DNA of 64,000 nt. It comes from Gymnogyps californianus (Eukaryota; Chordata; Aves; Accipitriformes; Cathartidae). Every line of letters starts with the position of its first letter. The stretch's first letter is position 1. Made by a program: the position numbers and the translations under genes. A model generated the notes under the pieces. That model did no database searches. It saw only the letters and a list, made by a program, of their open reading frames with translations, and was not told the origin of the DNA. The stretch spans positions 9,259,792 to 9,323,791 of the forward strand of contig NC_059487.1 in the NCBI RefSeq assembly GCF_018139145.2, given 5' to 3'. This document shows, in pieces, positions 58,839 to 64,000 of this stretch.

Positions 58839-59649
58839 TACCCAAGTTGCCTGTGAGAGAAATACGTGCTGAGGCCTAAGAGTTTTGGCACTGATATTTC
58901 TTTCTTTTCCTCCCCAGGAAGATGCCGGATTCTGGCTTGATCAGCCTATGATGTTATCACCTAATTTTCAGAGGTGTTAAACACCCAAAGCTTTCCTTGA
59001 TTTTACCAGGGGACTTGAATGCTCATTATTTTTTAAAGTTAGTTCTGCAGGTAGTTTATGGTAACAATCACTAAGATATCTGAAGATTGCATTGGAGACT
59101 GAGATAGTCTAGTTTGTATAGACAGGCACTTTGGATCCATCTCCCTCTATTGTTAAATCCCAGTCCACATATGCACCAAAGTCGTTGGACAAAGATGTCC
59201 ACTGGTTTCAACTGAATAAGATAATTATTCCAGCACAGCTTTAGAATAACTCTATGAAAACTAATAGAATGACAATTTATATCAGCTGATGTACTAGTCC
59301 AATTGATTTACACAAGTGACCAATGTTAATGTATTTATAAGAGATTTAGATTTACTTCCTTTCCCTCCCAGAAATATTTTCGTATAATGTTGGCTGGAAA
59401 AAAAAAATATTTTCCGAAATCTGAACATTTGCTTAAATCTGAATTATTTGAATACTGGTAGGTTTTCCTTATCTTTATTATAATCTTTGTTATTTATTAT
59501 GTAATAACACTAGAAATCCCCCAGTAAGAATCAAGCTGTCGTCGTGGGAAATGAGTCCCTTACCAAAATTCCCCAGAAGCTCGCTGAACATCGCCATGGG
59601 GAGCCTGCAGTCTGCAGTCTGCAGAATTAGGACCCTTCATAAAGTTGCT

Positions 59650-59780
59650 CTACTCTCTTAAATCAAGCTTAAGAATAACATGACGATCGGACTCGGTAAC
59701 TTCTCTTGAGTAAGACTTGAAAAAGAAATGAAACAAAAGAGAAATCCACTGGGTAAGGCTTGCAGAATTTGGCCCAGACA
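59650..59780 (+). repeat. Ancient amniote repeat fragment
   Basis: TTCTCTTGAGTAAGACTTG, then GGGTAAGGCTTGCAGAATTT and GGCCC, is wording of an old reptile/bird repeat whose usual form is TGAGTAAGG-TTGCAGGATTTGGCCC. Confidence 0.45.
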
Positions 59781-61384
59781 TGATCCATCTCTGGGAATTA
59801 CTCTTAGGCCAGTGCTGGCCCTTATTAACTCCTACATCACTTTCCTCGCTACTTACCTTTGTACAGCCTGAGCCAGCAGGATCAAATCTCTAAATCTAAG
59901 TTAGGTTTTCCTGAAAAAATAGGGAAGAAAAAAAAGAAAATAAAAACAAAAAAAAAAAAGAAGAAAAGAAAGAATATCTTTGGTTTGGGGCTTTTCTCTG
60001 GTGTAAAACTTGAGGAGGGATTTCTGGCTGTGTCCCATACAGTTGCTGATGTTATGCCACACGCAAGTTTACATTGTGATTTATTGCAGTTTTCACTACC
60101 TTGGCCTTTCAGAGTGGAAGGGACGGGCAGACTTGACTTTTTAAAATGTAAATGAACCAGAACCTTGAGGGGCCTTGGAATATTTTCCTAACTTCCTGAG
60201 AGCCCATAAAAATGTGTCTCTAAGATTGTGTTATGATGGGAGACCCCCAAGAAGCAGCATAATGAAAAATGTTGCTGAGTTCTTAAGCGCAGGAATCCAA
60301 CCCATCTCCACACTCTTGAGAAGCTCGCCGCCTGGTAAGTTAACTTCTCTTGAGTCTGCTCTCCATGTTCCTCGCCCTCCCACATTTAAAGATTGCATTG
60401 ATTTGATAGTGGTTCATTGGCACTATGCCCTCTAAGGAAAAAGACAGTAGGGTTAAATTGTGAGTAGCCCTCAGTTTTGAAAAACTGCTGAGCTCCACCA
60501 TATGGACTGCTATATGGCAAGGAATATGCTTTATTGGCATTGCTTGGAGGTTTACAAGCAATCTTCTTGAAGTTTTAATGGTTGCTTGGGTGATTTATCC
60601 CGTCTTGAGAGTCAGTGCTGTTAGGAGGCACCCAATTCTTGAGCTCTTGCTTTCCTTTATTATGAAAACCTTTAATCTTTCCTACATGTACCATAAATAA
60701 CCTCATTATGGCCACACAGAGAAAAATGTAACAGTTCCCATGTAAGTTTTGACTTCTTACTTAACACTTTTATGAGCTACTTTAACTTCACAAGGGGGAT
60801 GCTTAATATACAGCAGCAGAAATTTGGGGAGTGAGGAGTAAGACCAAGAATGAAAGTGTCATGTACAATTTTGTGTCTTTGCAGCCATTAAGTCCAGCGT
60901 CATTTTTCAGCCAGGACTGCTGGCATGAAGACAGGCACTCTTTGCTTCCTTGAAATTCTCAAGGGCATCTTGTGCTGCTTCTTCCAGTGACTGCTTCGGA
61001 GCATTTGGTACCCCAATATCTGGTACCTCAACCTAATATTTCTCCCCCAACAAACTACTTAAATCTGTTCTGCACGAAAGTGTTTTTATGGAAAGAAAGA
61101 AGGGATACCTTTGGAGGCTGGGATGGGAAGCACTGGTAAACTGAAGACAGAAGTGTTGAGGTTCACAGCAGGAGTAACGTTTACTTCAAGTTATCACCTG
61201 CATGTATTTAAGAAAAAATCCACAAAAACTGAGGGACATGCAGGAGAAAGGAAAATCATGATAACCCTTGTAGCTCAATATCACCCTTTTATATCATCAT
61301 TTAAGGTAAAATGGGCCATAATGTCCTCAAACGCATCAAATACTCCAAACCTCTATGGCTTCGTAACAGATCTGTCTTTGTCCA

Positions 61385-61520
61385 GATCTATCAGATGTCA
61401 CTTTCTGCTCTTTGCCTCAGTTTATGTACCTGTAAAATGCAGATGACAACGTTTACTCCTCTTTGTGAAGCTTTGTGAGATCTATAGAGAGAAGACTGTA
61501 TTAATGGTCAGCACTAATAC
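61385..61520 (+). repeat. MIR-like SINE, 3' part
   Basis: TTTGCCTCAGTTTATGTACC, CTGTAAAATGCAGATGACAA, then TTTGTGAAGCTTTGTGAGAT follows the conserved 3' half of the sauropsid MIR-type SINE. It is moderately diverged. Confidence 0.6.
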
Positions 61521-62669
61521 TGCTATTTTTTCTTTAGCTTTAGTGATTCTGCCTCAAGGGATTTTCTTTAACAAAACCTCGGCCCAGGCAAAAGAGTTAG
61601 CCTTTGGGACTGTGTGGGATGTAGATCACCACACCCATGGGTGGAAAGCATGAGACAAATCTCAGATAAGGAGCGAACAATTAGAGAATTCAGACTGATG
61701 TTTCATGCGAAAGGACGTTTAAATTAGCATAAAACAGCAGAGCATACAGCTTGAGACAGAGGGATCTGTAATTGAAGCAAAGCTCTAAGTGCATCTCTTG
61801 AGCTAATTGCCATCTCAAAGATTGTAAAAAAAGAGAGAGAAAAAAAAAGACTGGAGGGCAAATTACAACTTTGGAGTAGGGATGGACTAAAGTTAGAGGA
61901 TGTATGTGAGAGTTATGCAGGGAATTTGCAAAGGGTTGGGCAGTGTTTTATGGAACATTTGCCCTTAAGTTTTAAATATGTCCTTGGTTGTGTAAGGGGG
62001 TGGGGAGTGCAGGGTCAGAAATACCTCTTTTTGGATAGAGGACATTTGATTTGAAATTAAAAAGAAGAAATATATAATGTATAATAATAATAGATTAAAA
62101 TAGACCATCATTTACTTACTCTCACAGCAATCCTTATGCCACATTGTGAAGACTAAAGGCGAGTCCCCAGTCCCACGTACAACATTACACCTTTACCTGG
62201 GAGATTTTTCACTATTGCCCAGAGCACAGACATTGCTCCCAGCTAGAAGCAGGAGCCCAGATCTGACAGACCAGTGGCAAACTGGCAAAAACGACATTCC
62301 TGTATAACACTTCAGATAATCGCAACTGGCTTAATTAGCAGCAGCTCATATCTTTTGGAAATGCATTAGTACAGAATGTAGAGGGGGATACTTTATCAAG
62401 ATGTCCAATAAGGTGTCCAGTTAAAACCTAATAATAAACATATATTGCTGAAACTTCCAGTGGTTCAGACTATTAACCCAATCCATTTGCTTTCTGTCCA
62501 ACTTTCTTATCTTTCTCACATAGAGATTGTAGCAATTCGGAAAAGGAAGCACCTTTTTTGCTAGAATTATTTCCAGCACCTAATAAAGTTGAAACTGGGG
62601 ATATTATGAGAGTGCCTATGTGCTCCTGCAGTATGAAACAAATATCTGATCTTAAACTAGGATTTTAGT

Positions 62670-62800
62670 TTTACTTTACAATTGCTGTCAAGAAAATGTA
62701 GATAACTGTTTTCCCCTTTGTGAAGCTCAGTGAGGTCTATGGATGTAAAAGGGATATATGATGTCAGTAGTAATCTTATTATTTTTTCTTCTCGTTCAGT
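62670..62800 (+). repeat. MIR-like SINE, 3' part, second copy
   Basis: AAAATGTAGATAACTG, then CCTTTGTGAAGCTCAGTGAG, GTCTATGGATGTAAAAGGG and a TTATTATTTTTT tail follow the same family. Similarity to the copy near 61.45 kb continues beyond the SINE tail. Confidence 0.55.
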
Positions 62801-64000
62801 GATTCTGGTAAAGGAACTTCCATTAACAAAACGTATGCACCGACAAGATAGCAAGCCTGTGTGCATTTAGCAAAGCTGGGAAGAGTTTGCTTTGGAAGAA
62901 GCATGAGTGTATCAGGGTATGGGAGGCAGCACACAATCCATTCCAGTGAAGTTCAGAAACCCAGCACAAAAGAAACACGGCTGGGATTGCTTCCTCACCT
63001 CAAGTCTGGCTTCTCTGTGTATCCACAGCGAAGGGAGCAACAACCGATCCTGCAACATGGTGCAGAAAAATGAACTTAATTTGCACTTATGGAGAAATAG
63101 CCTCTCTTGGGGAAAAGCAAACCAACACAAAACCCCCCTGATCTCCATTGCAGGAGTTCACTCAAAGGGCTGCTTTAAACATGTCTTCTTACCGTGTCTA
63201 TATGCTGCACTGATGGGTGCACTGCGTTGATGAGAAAGATCTAATTCTCCTGGCAGATGCTAAACTTCTTACTGTAAATGGCATACCTTGTCTGTGAGGA
63301 TTTAGTCTTCAGAGGTAATTTGCTGGAATAAAGACAGATTATACAAGTTAGTAATATATTATCAGATATTTACAGATACTATTACTATCAACACAATCAG
63401 TTATCAGCTTTAACAAGCTGATCCGACAGACAAACGCGCTATAATCTTTCCAAAAGTTAATTTTCCCTGTTTGGGTCTCATCTTCAGGTCCACCTGTGGC
63501 CTGTGGCTGAGGCCACACAGTCTCAGAGAATTGTTTACTTTAACTCAGCAGCATATTCCCATAAGTCTGGGGCTATTTCCCAATTTTGAAGATGGTGTGG
63601 GGAGGGGATTGGGAGCTGATGATAACGGGATGGAGGAGATTAGGCAGCTAAGCCATCCATTTTAGTTCCAGTGATCAAATTTCACAGTCTTTATCTGAAG
63701 CACTGACTAGCTAACTTTTCAAGTGAGGGTAAAATGAGGGAGTGCAGCTATAACCAATAAGTTAACGGATGTTGATCGCCACCACAAAATTGCCATCTAT
63801 CCAAAGGTTCTTGTGTCTTGGTGCTGGTATGTGTGCTTGAGCTGGAGAGTTTGGTCTTATAAATGCTTATTCTTGTTATCTGTAGAATTACTTATAGCAG
63901 AAAGCTCTGCTCCCAGTTGTGATTGCAATCACAGTACTCCCAGTAAGTATCACAGCAGAGAGATGAGGTTTGTAAAGATCGGCATAGATACCAGGGACCA

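Larger units (their letters stand above)
50560..64000. other. Gene desert, distal part
   Basis: AT-rich DNA with homopolymer A runs (about 53,170-53,186; 58,307-58,320; 59,921-59,975), hairpins, short tandem duplications and two MIR-like SINE tails. No exon of the next gene is recognisable. Confidence 0.65.

Noticed and set aside
1..64000. CRISPR arrays, insertion sequences, operons, tRNA or rRNA genes, retroviral genes
   Set aside because: The window is vertebrate DNA. I saw no regularly spaced repeats, transposase or viral gene frames, or recognisable RNA gene. A covariance-model scan would be needed to exclude small RNA genes fully.

Overview
The window is vertebrate genomic DNA, most likely from a bird. 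The one recognisable gene is split into four exons with GT-AG introns on the minus strand and encodes the zinc-finger transcription factor SALL4. Non-coding DNA is AT-rich and compact. The only interspersed repeats I recognise are very old, diverged amniote types (MIR-like SINE tails and palindromic reptile/bird repeats); I saw no young LINEs, SINEs or LTR elements. This suits a bird; a crocodilian or turtle cannot be excluded. The species is not identifiable from this sequence alone.

Layout. 1-8,400: AT-rich intergenic DNA beyond the 3' end of SALL4, with no recognisable exon. 8,410-23,655 (minus strand): SALL4, with a probable 3'UTR of about 1.7 kb, coding exon 4 (10,145-10,567), exon 3 (11,664-11,971), the large exon 2 (12,627-15,161), an 8.4-kb intron 1 holding several CpG-rich islands and a candidate OCT-SOX element, and exon 1 (23,586-23,655). 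The four coding pieces join in frame to 3,336 nt, or 1,111 codons plus a stop. 23,656-24,350: the promoter side, with two CCAAT boxes and a ZNF143-like site. 24,350-64,000: a gene desert upstream of SALL4 with no confident coding exon. It holds ancient repeats, simple repeats, inverted repeats, a CpG-rich patch at 41.76-42.24 kb that looks like a cis-regulatory element, and a free-standing CpG island at 49.85-50.42 kb with good splice-donor motifs on both strands.

The predicted SALL4 keeps the N-terminal NuRD-recruiting motif, an N-terminal C2HC finger, the glutamine-rich region, zinc-finger cluster 1 (two fingers), cluster 2 (three fingers) and the C-terminal AT-rich-DNA-binding cluster (two fingers). 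It lacks the extra finger pair found in SALL1 between cluster 2 and the C-terminal cluster, but keeps a short SALL1-like remnant (ALDLT...VIKEE) at the end of exon 2.

The window appears to be a developmental transcription-factor locus with a flanking regulatory landscape. I found no bacterial-type system, CRISPR array, tRNA, rRNA or intact mobile element. The most interesting leads are regulatory: an overlapping upstream ORF that could bypass the NuRD motif, an OCT-SOX-like composite site in intron 1, an 8-mer let-7 site in the 3'UTR, the distal CpG patches, and long inverted repeats in the desert.
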